Position numbers and translations under genes: made by a program
In this document: positions 49,315-60,793 of the stretch, piece by piece
How positions within the stretch are numbered: position 1 is the first letter of the stretch
Layout: each line of letters starts with the position of its first letter
Notes under the pieces: generated by a model
Told to the model about the DNA's origin: nothing
Databases searched by the model: none
Seen by the model: the letters and a program-made list of their open reading frames with translations, nothing else
Origin: Earliella scabrosa
Lineage: Eukaryota; Basidiomycota; Agaricomycetes; Polyporales; Polyporaceae
DNA: 64,000 nt
Direction of reading: 5' to 3'
Assembly: GCA_022605405.1 (NCBI GenBank)
Contig: JABYQQ010000002.1
Coordinates: 992,001 to 1,056,000 of the forward strand

Positions 49315-51390
49315 ATGGCTCCCCAACTGTCTGGACCTTGGTCGTGGATAGGACTGAGCGTGTTCGCCGTCGTGCTCATGCAAACGTGGCTTCGCGCTCG
49401 TGCCCGTGCTCGTCGACTTCCTCCTGGTCCCACTCCGCTCCCTATCGTGGGGAACATCCTGCAAATGCCTCGCAAAGATCTTGGGAGGGAGTTCGCTGAC
49501 CTGTCGAACATCTATGGTACGTCGTACCATCATGACTACATACATTGGCCGGGCTTAAACATCGAGTCTCTCCTAGGTCCGGTTACCCATCTCAGCGTCC
49601 TCGGCCAATCTATCATTGTTCTAGGGTCGCACAAAGCTGCTTGTGAACTCATGGATAAACGTTCAGCGAACTATTCTGACAGGCCGGAGTCTGTGATGGT
49701 CTCACTGTGAGTCCTCGTCCGGTCCGGGTAATGACCTGACACGTTCATGAATTCTGAATACAAACACAGCGTCGGGTTCAGCTGGATGTTCATCTTGATG
49801 AACTACGGTGCAGAGTGGCGTCAGCACCGGCGCGCATTCCATCAACACATGAATTCGGAAGTCGTCTCGCAATACCAGCCCATTCAGCACAAGGCTACGC
49901 GCCAAATGCTGCGTAGTGTGCTACACTCCCCCAAGGATATAGGAGCCCATCTGGAATTGTACGTCGCGTCCAGTAGCCATCGATAGTTGCGCTCCACATG
50001 ACAAACTAAATGATACGCTGCAGTACGTTTGCCGCAATCACGATGCGAATATCCTATGGGATTGAACTTCAGCAAGCGAACGACAAGTACTTCGCTATGA
50101 TCAAACGGTTGGCGGAAGTAGGCGAAACGGTCGCGGTTCCCGGGCGGTTCCTCGTGGAAGCTCTACCGTGGCTGCGCTTCGTGCCGGGATGGCTTCCTGG
50201 TGCGGAGTTCAAGAGATACGCGGCAGCGGCGAAGCGCGACATCATGCATACTGTGGACTATCTGTTTGGCACCGCCAAAGATGCAATGGTGAGTTCATCT
50301 TGTGAGGTGACAATACTTGAATCTCACCTCAGTTGGAAGGACGACGGACGAGTCAAAGATTCGTTCGTCACACGCCTGTTGGACGGCCACTTCACGAGCA
50401 CCCAGGAGCGCAAGCAAGCTGAGGAGGTATGCAAAGGAGTTGCGGCCTCGACATATGCTGGTAGGCCTTACGACCCACATTCTCCGCGCACTTTCGTGTT
50501 GAAGATCTGTTCTCAACTGCTATAGCTGGAGCGGATACGGTGAGTATCTTACCTCAGCGCATTTCACCCGCTGTCTCCATGAGCTCATGGTCATGATCAG
50601 ACAAACACCGCAATGCGTGCATTCCTCGTCGCGATGGCCATGTATCCCGACGTGCAGAGGAAAGCTCAAGCCGAACTGGACGTTGTCGTTGGGCGAGGAC
50701 GCTTGCCTGAATCAGGTGATCGCGGATCGCTGCCTTACACCGACGCAGTTGTGAAGGAGTTGTTACGTTGGCACACTGTAGCACCTATCGGTGTGCCCCA
50801 TCGAGTGGTCTCTGACGACGAGTACAACGGCTATCTGATCCCCGCTGGGGCGACGATACTTGCGAATGCTTGGTGAGGACACCCATTCTTGCTGAGATGC
50901 TCGCAACTCACCGCTAGCTTCTAGGGCGATGTCTCGGGACCCTGAGACATATCCGGACCCTGACAACTACATGCCAGAACGCTTCCTTGACGCTGACGGT
51001 CAACTGGACGTCAACGGCAAAGATCCTGCTGACTTCGCCTTCGGCTTTGGACGCAGGTACGATTTGCATGTTACCACTGCGCTGATACGTTCTAACGATG
51101 TAATCTCGGAATTCCAGAATATGTCCAGGGCGACATTTTGCTGAAGTCTCCCTCTTTCTGATGTGCGCATCCCTACTCTGGGCATTCAACATCGGGCCTC
51201 CTGTCAACGAACAGGGTGTTCCAATCCCAGTCAAGCCCAAGGTCTCCACTCATGTGGCGGTAGCGTGAGTCTCATTCAGCCTCACAGCACAAGTCTTCGA
51301 GCTGAATCATTGCCAAGAAATGTCGAGGTACCTGACTTGATCATTAAGCCCCGGTTTGCGGAGGTGAAGCGGCTTGTCGAGGACATTTGA
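49315..51390 (+). CDS. Cytochrome P450, tandem copy 3
   Basis: Ten exons (49315-49516, 49577-49706, 49770-49958, 50024-50288, 50340-50460, 50526-50539, 50601-50872, 50925-51056, 51118-51264, 51318-51390) encode 514 residues, exon for exon the same lengths as copy 2. The motifs are [33 protein letters not shown] at 303-307, ELLR at 360-363, MPERF and FGFGRRICPGRHF with Cys444. Differences from copy 2 cluster in the region between helices F and G and in exon 8, where substrate contacts often lie in P450s. The protein should be active. Only 496 bases separate it from copy 4. Confidence 0.92.
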
Positions 51391-51886
51391 AAAATGGTTG
51401 CACAGACCGTGTGCTGTAAAGTGCATTTCGGCATGAAGGCGTCTCTAATCTAGGTTCAACTTGGCATATGGTTCGATACCGTAGTCTGGTCGCCGGTTCC
51501 CCACTGAGGCCTGAGGCCTGAGAGCCGTTGGCACGTTCCGAGCTATGATCAGTTGCGTTCAAGTTCCAAAGCAGGTTCGTACCGTGCTCGATCGCTGTTG
51601 CACCGCACGATGGGACGACTCTCGTATGACATCACGGCTGCTCGGATCGTGGTATCCTTAGTAAGACCACCACCATTGGTCGCCATACATAGCACGGAGC
51701 GCATGGCTGTCGACTGTGACATCCAGGCCAAGTGCATCGCCGCTCTCAGCGAGCGTACTGTCAGCTGCCCCTCTCCCGCGAACTCTCACTCGGAAGACTG
51801 CTACCAGCGGAATGTTCGCGTCGCCCATCTGTGGAAGCATAAGTAGTTGGACGGGATGTTGACTACTTCGCCCCTTACTTTGGACC
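51391..51886. other. Intergenic region between P450 copies 3 and 4
   Basis: A short segment at about 51620-51665 (GCTCGGATCGTGGTATCCTTAG) resembles 48850-48885 before copy 3, a trace of the duplicated promoter. Otherwise nothing is seen. Confidence 0.45.
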
Positions 51887-54002
51887 ATGACCCTGCCACA
51901 ACTGCCAGCGTCGGCGCTTTGGTCATGGATTGGACTGCTGAGCACGCTGTTCGTCTTAGTCTTATTCATTTCAATCTGGCTGCAGGCTGTTGCCCGTGCC
52001 CGTCGACTCCCTCCTGGTCCGACCCCACTTCCTATCGTAGGGAACATCCTGCAAATGCCTCGCAAAGATCTCGGTAGGGAATTTGCTCAACTGTCCAATG
52101 TATATGGTATGTTCACATTCTCTTATGTCCACATTCCTCGGTCGGGTTCAAAGGTCGGCGGGTTGCTACTAGGTCCGATCACTCATCTCAGCGTCCTCGG
52201 CCAATCCATCGTGGTCCTGGGGTCCTACAAGGACGCTTGCGAGCTCATGAATAAGCGTTCAGCAAACTATTCCGACAGGCCGGAGTCTGTCATGGTTCCA
52301 CTGTGAGTCTTCGTCCGGTTCTGGTCATAGTATCAGAAACGCGTCGGTGACTTCGATGTTATATACAATAGTGTCGGATTCAGCTGGCTATTCATCTTGA
52401 TGAACTATGGTGCAGAGTGGCGTCAACATAGGCGCGCATTTCATCAACAGATGACCGCGGACGTGATTCCCCAATACGAGCCAATTCAACTCAAAGCTAC
52501 GCGCAACCTGCTGCGGAGCGTTCTCCACTCCCCGAAGGATGTGGGGACCCATCTGAGGTTGTAGGTCCGAGTGTTATCATAGCCATTGACATCCATACCC
52601 TCGTTGATGACTTCCTTCATTGAAGCACATTTGCCGCGATCACAATGCGAATTGCGTATGGGGTAGACCTTCAACATGCGAACGATGAACACTTCGCGAT
52701 GATCGAAAGGATGGCAGAAGTCGGTGCAACCATAGCGGCGCCTGGGCGTTTTCTCGTGGAAGTTATACCTTGGTTGCGCTTCCTGCCAGCGTGGCTTCCC
52801 GGCGCGGAATTCAAGAGATATGCGGAGGGTGCGAAACGTGACATCCTTCATATCGTGAACTATCTGTTCGAGACCGCCAAAGAATTGATGGTAAGTCCGG
52901 ATGTGGGATACTTAGTCATCGTTTGTCCTTATTTGAGTTTGCACTGAGGACGATGGACGAGTCAATGATTCATTCGTTACTCGTCTACTGGATGGCCACT
53001 CTCCCAATACGCGGGAGGGACAGAAAGCCGAGGAGATTTGCAAAGGAATCTCTGCCACCGCCTATCTTGGTGAGCATCGCGACTCACCACATCTCCGAAC
53101 TTCATTCTGTTTCCTACTGCATCAGCTGGATCAGACACGGTGGGCCGCATGACTGCGATGTTGCATACGCCTGAGTTCACCAGGTCTCGAACAGATAAAC
53201 ACGGCCATGCGCGCCTTCCTCGTCGCGATGGCAATGTTTCCAGACGTGCAGAAGAGGGCTCAAGCGGAGCTTGATACAGCAGTTGGTAGAGACCGTTTGC
53301 CAGAATCAAGTGACCTGGAGTCACTTCACTATACAAGGGCAGCAGTAAAGGAACTCCTACGTTGGCATGTTGTGACGCCAATTGGGGTACCGCATCGGGC
53401 TGTCTCCGATGATGAGTACAATGGTTATTTGATTCCTGCCGGGGCAACGGTCCTCGCAACTGTTTGGTGGGTGTATCTACTCGTTTAACATCCTCATCAC
53501 TGGGCGACTAACTTGATAGGCCCCAGGGCAATATCTCGGGATCCCGAGACATACCCCGACCCTGAGAACTTTGTACCGGAGCGTTTTCTGGACAAGAATG
53601 GTCAACTTGATGTCAACGACAAAGACCCTGCTGATTTCATCTTTGGCTTTGGACGAAGGTGTGAGCTTTCATTCAAGTTGTAAGTCTTGCATCGTCCGAG
53701 CTGACTATGTCGTTTCGGGAATGTAGAATCTGTCCAGGCCGACTCTTGGCTGAGTCTTCACTTCTCATGATCTGCGCTTCCCTTCTCTGGGCATTCGACA
53801 TCAGGCCTCCCGTCGACGAACACGGCATTTCAATTCCAGTCGAGCGCAAGATCTCCGCCTGTGGTTTGGTAGCGTGAGTCTGATTCACTACTCCTGATAC
53901 AGATCTCTGAACTGAATCGAGCTCAGGAATATCGAATTGCCTGACTTGACCATCAATCCCAGATCCGAGGTGGAGCGGCTTGTCCGAGTCGAGGAAGCAT
54001 GA
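51887..54002 (+). CDS. Cytochrome P450, tandem copy 4
   Basis: Ten exons (51887-52106, 52173-52302, 52372-52560, 52626-52890, 52949-53069, 53126-53139, 53195-53466, 53527-53658, 53727-53873, 53927-54002) encode 521 residues. The membrane anchor is longer and more hydrophobic (about 12-32) than in the other copies. AGSDT is at 309-313, followed by ELLR, VPERF and FGFGRRICPGR with Cys450. After the heme loop the usual HFAE is LLAE, so the residue after the loop arginine differs. Other changes are KDPADF preceded by VND instead of VNG, and a two-residue-longer end. The protein should be functional, but it has diverged further than copies 2 and 3 from each other. Confidence 0.9.
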
Positions 54003-54591
54003 CAGATGATTGCCTAGACAGCGCACTACACAGTACAGTGACTGCACGCTCCGAGGAGGTGAAACGGCTTGGACGATCGTGGAATGGTCGGCCAGATAGC
54101 GTAATGATACAACCCTCATCAAAGGTATCCGATTTTGGTCTGACATAGATCGGCACAACTCAGTATGGCGAACGCAGCAAAGAGGACGGGCATACGGACA
54201 TAACGTCACCTACGGAACTGTAATCTTGGATTACTCCTTTCCATGATGAGTTCCGAGTTTTCCGGACTCGGACGGGGCGTCGGAGGCTCGGCAGATCACG
54301 AAGCACTATTGACGCAAAGATCAAGGTACGTGCCGGCCACACAGGTTCAAGGAGTCGAGCGGTATCCAACGCAGTGCTGGATGGAGCACGCGGGGACAGC
54401 TCCTGACCGTCTCAACCTCGACTGAATGATGCGCGCAGGTATGTCTCTACTCGCCATCGTACGCTAGGTTGGTGATAGGAACTAATCCCACCACCGAACA
54501 CAGCTGCCGTCGTGGGAAGCCGGATAGGCAAAGGTGTATAAGTATGCGTAAGAGACGATGCCATCTCGGGCCCTCTGCGCTGCCCCAGAAG
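54003..54591. other. Intergenic region between P450 copies 4 and 5
   Basis: GTATAAG at 54536-54542, about 50 bases before the ATG of copy 5, is the likely TATA box. No gene is seen. Confidence 0.45.
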
Positions 54592-56640
54592 ATGGCTCTG
54601 CAACTAATCTCCTGGTTGTGCCTTGTATTCATCGCGCTTATTTTGCGACCCTGGTTCCGACTGCGTACTCGTCGCCTTCCTCCGGGTCCTACTCCACTCC
54701 CTATTGTAGGAAATCTCCTGCAAGTGCCTCGTAAAGATCTTGGTAGAGAGTTTGCTGAATTATCGAAAGCGTATGGTACGTCCATATCCGCCCATCTCTC
54801 AAGGCTATCAGTTTCACTTACGAGATCGTTGCTGTCAGGCGAAGTCACCCATTTGAGCGCATTGGGACAATCTATCGTCGTCTTGGGATCGTACAAGGCG
54901 GCTTGCGATCTCATGGACAAGCGTTCAGCAAACTACTCCGATCGGCCCCAGTCCGTCATGCTCTCACTGTGAGTGTTCCAGCAGTGGCTCTCCATTGTCT
55001 GCATTAACGAAGCCCGACTGGATGTAGAGCGGGTTACGATTGGCTGTTCATCTTGATGAACTACGGTTCGGAGTGGCGTCAGCACCGACGCACGTTTCAC
55101 CAGCATTTCAATCCGGAGGTGCTTCGCCACTACGAGCTTATCCACCTCAAGGCTACGCGAGACTTGCTGCGGAGTGTGCTGTGCTCGCCCGAGAATGTGG
55201 GAGCTCACCTGAGGTTGTACGTTGAATTTTGATGTCCATACATCCGAAGAGGAACTGACCCGTCCATGGCAGCTTCTTTGCGTCGATCACGATGCGACTC
55301 TCGTACGGGATTCAACTTCAACAGCAAGACGACAGGTACTTCGCGATGATTGAGCAAATAGCAGAGACAGGCGAGATCATCATAGTACCTGGAAGTTTCC
55401 TCGTGGACGTTTTCCCAGTGCTGCGATTCCTGCCAGTATGGTTTCCGGGCGCGGGATTCAAGAGATGGGCGGCAGCTGCCAAGCAGGACATCCTGCACAT
55501 TGTGGACTATCTGTTTGAGACCGCGAAGGCTGCGATGGTCAGTCTTGACTAGGAGCGATCTTATCACACACTCATACATAGGTTCATAGGAGGACGGTCG
55601 GGCAGAAGATTCATTGGTCACGCGCACGCTGCGCGCGAGTGCTCCGGATACTCCGGGGCGACTACAGGCGGAGGGTGTCTGCAAAGGAGTCGCTGCAGCT
55701 GCATATGCTGGTGAGTTTTGTCGTCGCTCATTTCGCTCTCATGGTTCATCCGTAGTCCCGATTACAGCAGGAGCAGAAACGGTTGAGCATTCAGTCTGAT
55801 ATTTCTCCAATAGCTTGGAACTCACGATTTGATCGCAGACAAACGTGACAATGCGCGTTTTCCTCCTTGCCATGGCGATGTTCCCAGATGTTCAGAGGAC
55901 AGCTCAATGTGAATTGGATACGGTCATTGGAAGAGGACGTTTGCCCACACCAGGTGATCTCGAGTCACTGCATTATACGAGAGCATTAGTCAAGGAACTG
56001 CTACGCTGGCATGTTGTGACGCCCGTTGGGCTACCGCATCGGGTTGTATCGGATGACGAGTATAATGGCTACCTGATTCCCGCTGGAGCAACTATTGTGC
56101 CAAGTGTATGGTAGGTCAGATCTCCAACGTTAGCATGACGCACAACTGACTACGTACCCGTCTAGGGCGATGTCTCGAGATCCTGAGATGTACCCAGACC
56201 CCGACCACTTCATACCACAGCGATTCCTGAACAAGCATGGCCATTTGGATGCAGAAGGCAAGGACCCTGCTGATTTCGTATTTGGTTTCGGACGGAGGTG
56301 CGACTTCGCATTGCGTCAATTCATGATCTGATCCACTGAATCAACTGCAATGGGATACCAGAATATGTCCTGGTCAGCACATGGCTGAAGCGACGCTCTT
56401 GCTGACGTGCGCTTCACTCCTTTGGGCATTCGAGATCGGGCCGCCTGTAAGCGAAAACGGGGTTTCTATGCCGGTAGAGCTCAAGATCTCTAGCCATACC
56501 ATAGTAGCGTAAGTTCTGATCACTGGCAGTCCTGCAACGTAGATCTCCGACCTGATATCGAGCCCAGAAACGTTGACTTACCTAAACTAGTGATCGAAGC
56601 CCGCATTGCAGAGGCAAAGCGGATTGTTTTTGAGACTTGA
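54592..56640 (+). CDS. Cytochrome P450, tandem copy 5 (most divergent)
   Basis: Ten exons (54592-54775, 54839-54968, 55028-55216, 55273-55537, 55590-55710, 55768-55781, 55839-56110, 56166-56297, 56362-56508, 56568-56640) encode 508 residues, with the same internal exon lengths as copies 1-4. It has [39 protein letters not shown] in place of PERF, and FGFGRRICPGQ with Cys438. The oxygen-activation motif reads AGAET, with Glu where the other four have Asp; Glu is accepted at this place in the P450 family, so activity is still expected. The region that reads DSFVTRLLD in other copies reads DSLVTRTLR with altered residues after it. No stop or frameshift is seen. Confidence 0.88.
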
Positions 56641-56849
56641 GGACGCTGTATATTGTATGAAGTGGCATACACTGGTCCGACTCGTCGAGTCTTAGTCAAT
56701 CATTGTTTGAACTTGAGGCGCCTATTCACTGGCGCCTCCTCGGCAAAGTCCGACCCTCGTTGCTGAGGTTGACGTTGAAGCTTCTTGATTCTTGCATATT
56801 GAATCCTGATGCCGTGCCCAGCAGAGTGAGCACCAGGGCTCGCCAGACT
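56641..56849. other. Spacer between P450 copy 5 and the decayed copy
   Basis: No coding signal. The beginning of the decayed copy cannot be placed exactly and may extend into this stretch. Confidence 0.35.
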
Positions 56850-57176
56850 GACGGCTACTAGTAAGTACTGCGTTGGCATGCTGCTGGACCCATCGGCCTG
56901 TCCCACCGGTGACCGTTCCGAGTCAGACGACGAGAACATGGGCTGACTAACGTTTCATCCTAGAGTCGAGGTATAGAGAGAAAGACCCGAAGAACGGCAA
57001 GGGTATCACTGTCCAGCTCAAGTCCGAGTGTACCACGTACGCTGTAATCTCGTGAGTAATGGTCTAGTCGTCTTCTAAGATCTCCACGTTGAGTACTCGC
57101 GGTGGCTGCCAGGAATGTACCTATGCACGACTGCAGCCTCACGCCGCGCTTTGAACAGGTCAAGCGTCATAGATGA
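56850..57176 (+). pseudogene. Decayed sixth P450 copy (K-helix and C-terminal remnants)
   Basis: Around 56865-56950 the DNA can be read, with a stop and frameshift, as WHAAGPIGLSHR, then SDDENMG. This parallels [13 protein letters not shown] and SDDEYNGY of the intact copies. The ExxR segment just before it is broken. The exons for the PERF and heme regions are missing. The trace resumes at about 56991-57051 (NGKGITVQLKS, then TTYAVIS), has a plausible GTGAGT-CAG intron (57052-57112) at the position of the last intron of the other copies, and ends at 57113-57176 with LTPRFEQVKR and TGA. Without the heme cysteine it cannot make an active enzyme. Confidence 0.7.
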
Positions 57177-57819
57177 ATACTGACCTTGCTGCTTCCTATC
57201 ACCGACGCTGGAGTCCCCAGCATGACTTACTACTACCCAACAGATACGAGGCCACATCGCGTCCTTTCCATCTTTGTGCGCTTTGCTTCCCGCGTCAGCG
57301 TCGTCGTGGTAGGTTCTTTGGACATGCTTCGATCCTCCATGTCGTAGCGAGCGCTGATTGGGGCGCCATTGAGCTCCTCCTGATCGACTAGGAAGGATTC
57401 GTGCAGTACATAAGCGGGAAGCAGCATGGTCTTCTGTCAGTGCGGTGAAGCATGACTTGGGCTGAGCACTTCTGAGAACAGCTATGACTCTTCGCAACGA
57501 TGTGACAGTGGAGCGAAGTCGTGCATCCATTGCTCTATTCGACCTGGATCCGCAGAACTCAGAGTTTGAGGGTGTTGAAATCATGAGCGCATGCCGTCCT
57601 TAGGCTCGGACGCTCTGCATCATGGCAAGAAAGCGTCAGATACTGACGGTCTCGTGGCCAGCAGATACAGATGCTCGGAAGGGAAACATGCGAGTACGTT
57701 CAACTTGGGGCGTCCTACTAGCTATGACGCGGTGTACACATGAGGCGTCGCGGTACCGACTGCCTATAAGTACGACCATGGTTCGTCCAAGCTCTTCAGT
57801 GGTTTCACAGTCGACTACT
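57177..57819. other. Intergenic region and promoter of sedolisin copy 4
   Basis: No gene is seen. CTATAAG at 57764-57770 is the likely TATA box of the gene starting at 57820. Its position argues against the in-frame ATG at 57778 being the start. Confidence 0.45.
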
Positions 57820-59863
57820 ATGCCTCTGATCAAGTTCGCAGCTTTTGTAGCCGCCGCGCTCACCTCGACTCTTTTCACCGCCCGCGCGGCGGGGGACCCT
57901 CCTCGCTTCAACGAATTCGAAGTCTTGCGCCCCGCGCGTCCCGACGCATCTCTCTCGCTGGTCTTTTCGCTGCCACCCAACAACATCGACGGTCTTCACG
58001 CCGCTGTCCACGATGTGAGCGAGCCGACTAGCGCCAAATACGGCAAGTACCTTTCAAAGGCTGAGGTAACCGAGCTTTCGTTTGTCGTGCTAGAGTTCAT
58101 GAACTGATGGCAACATGTTGTAGGTCGAAACCTTCGTTGCACCCAAGCCGGAAAGCGTGGCAACTGTGACGGACTGGCTCTCTGGATACGACTTGGTTCC
58201 CCAAGTCGCCTCTCCGGCCGGAGATATTCTGCGCGTCGATCTACCTATCACAGTGGCAAATGAGCTGCTCGGTGCCAATTTCACCGAGTATGTCCACAAG
58301 GATACGAACTCTACAGTGATTCGGACCTTGGACTACACGGTCCCCAACAACGTACTGGAGCATTTGAGGTTCATATACCCGACGAACCAGTACGTTCGAG
58401 GTATATTCATGACTGCAAGCGTGACATGACTATTGACACAAGTGTAGGTTCATTCCCCCCTTGATGAAGATGACTCCGATCGGAGTTACGCACAAGGCGC
58501 GGGCTGACGTGCCCGCCTCTTGCGCAGACGAAATTACTCCAGAGTGTCTTCAGGCCCTGTACAACATCCCGTCGGCCCCCGCGACCTTTGGTAATATCAC
58601 GGTCACTGGGTTCTTCGGCGAGATCGCAAACCAGACAGACCTTGAGGTAGGATTAATCGTTCATCACACGGGGCTCGATTTGCTCACTGTAGCTTCAGCT
58701 GTTCGCTGCTAGACTTCGTCCTGATATTTCAAACCCTACTTTTGATGTCGTTCCTTTGCTGGACGTACCAACTGATGGACCGGGTGACTCGGAGGCCGTG
58801 CGTTATTCCAACATATATCTGGCAGTTGAGCATAGGCGTCCTAACCAGTGGCTCTCAGACCCTGGACATCCAGTACACCGTCGGTATCGCAACAGACGTA
58901 CCGACCACACTTGTCACTATCGCCCCTGGTCAACAGTTCATGGCTTTTCTGACTCTTTTCAACTACTTGCTCGACCAAGAAGACGTGCCCCTTGTTGTCA
59001 CTACTAGTTACGGTTTCGACGAAGATGCATTGCGGCAAGATCTAGTTACGTCAGTACAAGCGGGCTATATTCTCATTCATAGTCAGGGTGAGCTGATATG
59101 ACCCATACTTTGGCAGGCCACTCTGCGAGCAGTACGAACAGCTTGCTGCTCGTGGAGCAAGCGTGATATTTTCGTCAGGCGATGGAGGGGTTTCAGGCGG
59201 ACAACCGAACGATGCGTGCGACGGCGGACCGTTCAGACCTACTTTCCCGAGCACCTGCCCATAGTGAGTCAGATACACATCCAACAGCAGTGGACTCACA
59301 CGGCGATACAGCGTAACCTCTGTAGGAGGGACTACGGGAATCAACCCGGAGGTAGCGGTACCCTTCTCCTCTGGCGGATTCTCCAAGTTCTTCCCTCGTC
59401 CGTCTTATCAAGACGCGGCGGTCCAGGCGTACGTGGAGGGGTTGAACGGCACGTACCAGGGTCTATACAACGAGACGGGCCGAGCCTTCCCAGACGTGTC
59501 CGCACAGGGAGCCAACTTCGTCATCAACCTGAGGGGGGAGTTCATGACGATCAACGGGACGAGCGCATCGGCGCCGACTTTTGCCAGCATCGTCGCGTTG
59601 CTGAACAACGAGAGGCTGGCCGCCGGTCAGCCCGCTCTGGGCTTCTTGAACCCGTTGCTGTACTCGAACACGTCCGTGTTCAACGACATCGTCTCGGGCA
59701 GCAACCCAGGCTGCGCGACCGAGGGCTTCCCTGCTGTTACTGGCTGGGATCCGGTAAGTCGTCTTACCCCGAGTCGCGAGCCCGCTTGCTGACGCATGGA
59801 CAGGTCACTGGCCTTGGGACCCCCGACTACAACAAGATGCTCGCATTCGTTCTGGATGTTTGA
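57820..59863 (+). CDS. Sedolisin (S53) tripeptidyl-peptidase, copy 4
   Basis: Eight exons (57820-58065, 58124-58389, 58448-58646, 58699-58797, 58859-59049, 59117-59263, 59312-59753, 59804-59863) encode 549 residues. A signal peptide (about 1-23) leads straight into the pro-domain (LHAAVHDVSEPTSAKYGKYL) without the Cys-pair insert of copies 2 and 3. Catalytic Glu269 and Asp273 (EATLD), Asp356 (SSGDGG) and Ser467 (GTSASAP) are present, as is the calcium-site motif GSNPGCATEGF and the end GLGTPDYNKML. In prosegment and exon 1 it is nearer to copy 1 than to copies 2 and 3. It lies 29 kb from copy 3, on the other strand, behind the P450 array. The predicted role is extracellular acid peptidase. 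Confidence 0.92.
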
Positions 59864-60793
59864 GTGACTGGCATTCGTCGCAGGAGCGTAGTAGACATCA
59901 AGGAGAATCGATGGCGATTCGGCAGATGTCGTTCGTTGTGTGTCCCGAGTGAAGTCGTAGCTAAGCATTGTGTGTATGTCTTCGAATTATGATGCCGTGT
60001 ACGTGTCAGTCCGATTGGAGCTAGGACGGCAGCACTGACCAGCGTGAGGTGTCGACTTCCACGAGCCAGACCTTCGTCATGGCCTCATTCGCCGTTTGTG
60101 TTCTTGACCCACAATCTAGCGGCCTTTAGCAACGTCATGACTTCAATAAAAGATAGAGAAGCAATGCAGGATCCGGGCCAGTCGGACACCGGGCTTCTCG
60201 GTTTCCATTGGTTGGGACCCGATACGTCAGCCTCGTCCTGGAACTTGAGAGGGGACCCACCAAGTGCTCAGGAACATGATCAGCATATACTCATGATGGG
60301 ACGTCAGAGGCAGTTGATGCCTCTCAGAATGATTGAGACCTTTGCAGTTCGTCGAGTCAGAGTCGAGTCTCCCCTGGGGCCTTGCCAATGATTGTGGCCG
60401 TGATCATCATGGCTATCATGATCATAGTTCTGCTCGTCCACCCAGTCCGAGCCCAACCCGCTATCATACACACTCGCTACGGTACAAGGAAAGGAACGGC
60501 CGATACCCGGACACAGCTACAACAGCGCAAAGGGGTGTGGAGGAAACGAAAGCAGACCGCCAACGCAGAGAAGGGAAAGGGGGCCTGAGCCTAGCAGGTC
60601 GGCAGAAGCAAAGGTGTGGAGAACACGTACGGAGGAGTACTAAGGTAAATGAAGCGCAAAAGGATCCAAGCTGCCCCAACCAACCGCTTGTCGACCTTCG
60701 GGCGTCCGGGACGCCCGGTCTCCAAGGGCTCGACTTCTACAGTACAGGAAGAGTGAAACACGTCTCTCTATTAGTCTGCGACACACTGCTATG
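59864..60793. other. Intergenic region between convergent genes
   Basis: 3' flanks of sedolisin copy 4 and of the minus-strand membrane protein gene. Long open frames on the plus strand here are continuations of the antisense of the membrane protein gene, not genes. Confidence 0.4.

Noticed and set aside
57778..57819. Earlier in-frame ATG for sedolisin copy 4
   Set aside because: It lies only eight bases after the likely TATA box, so it would be upstream of the transcript start, and it would bury the signal peptide behind 14 polar residues.
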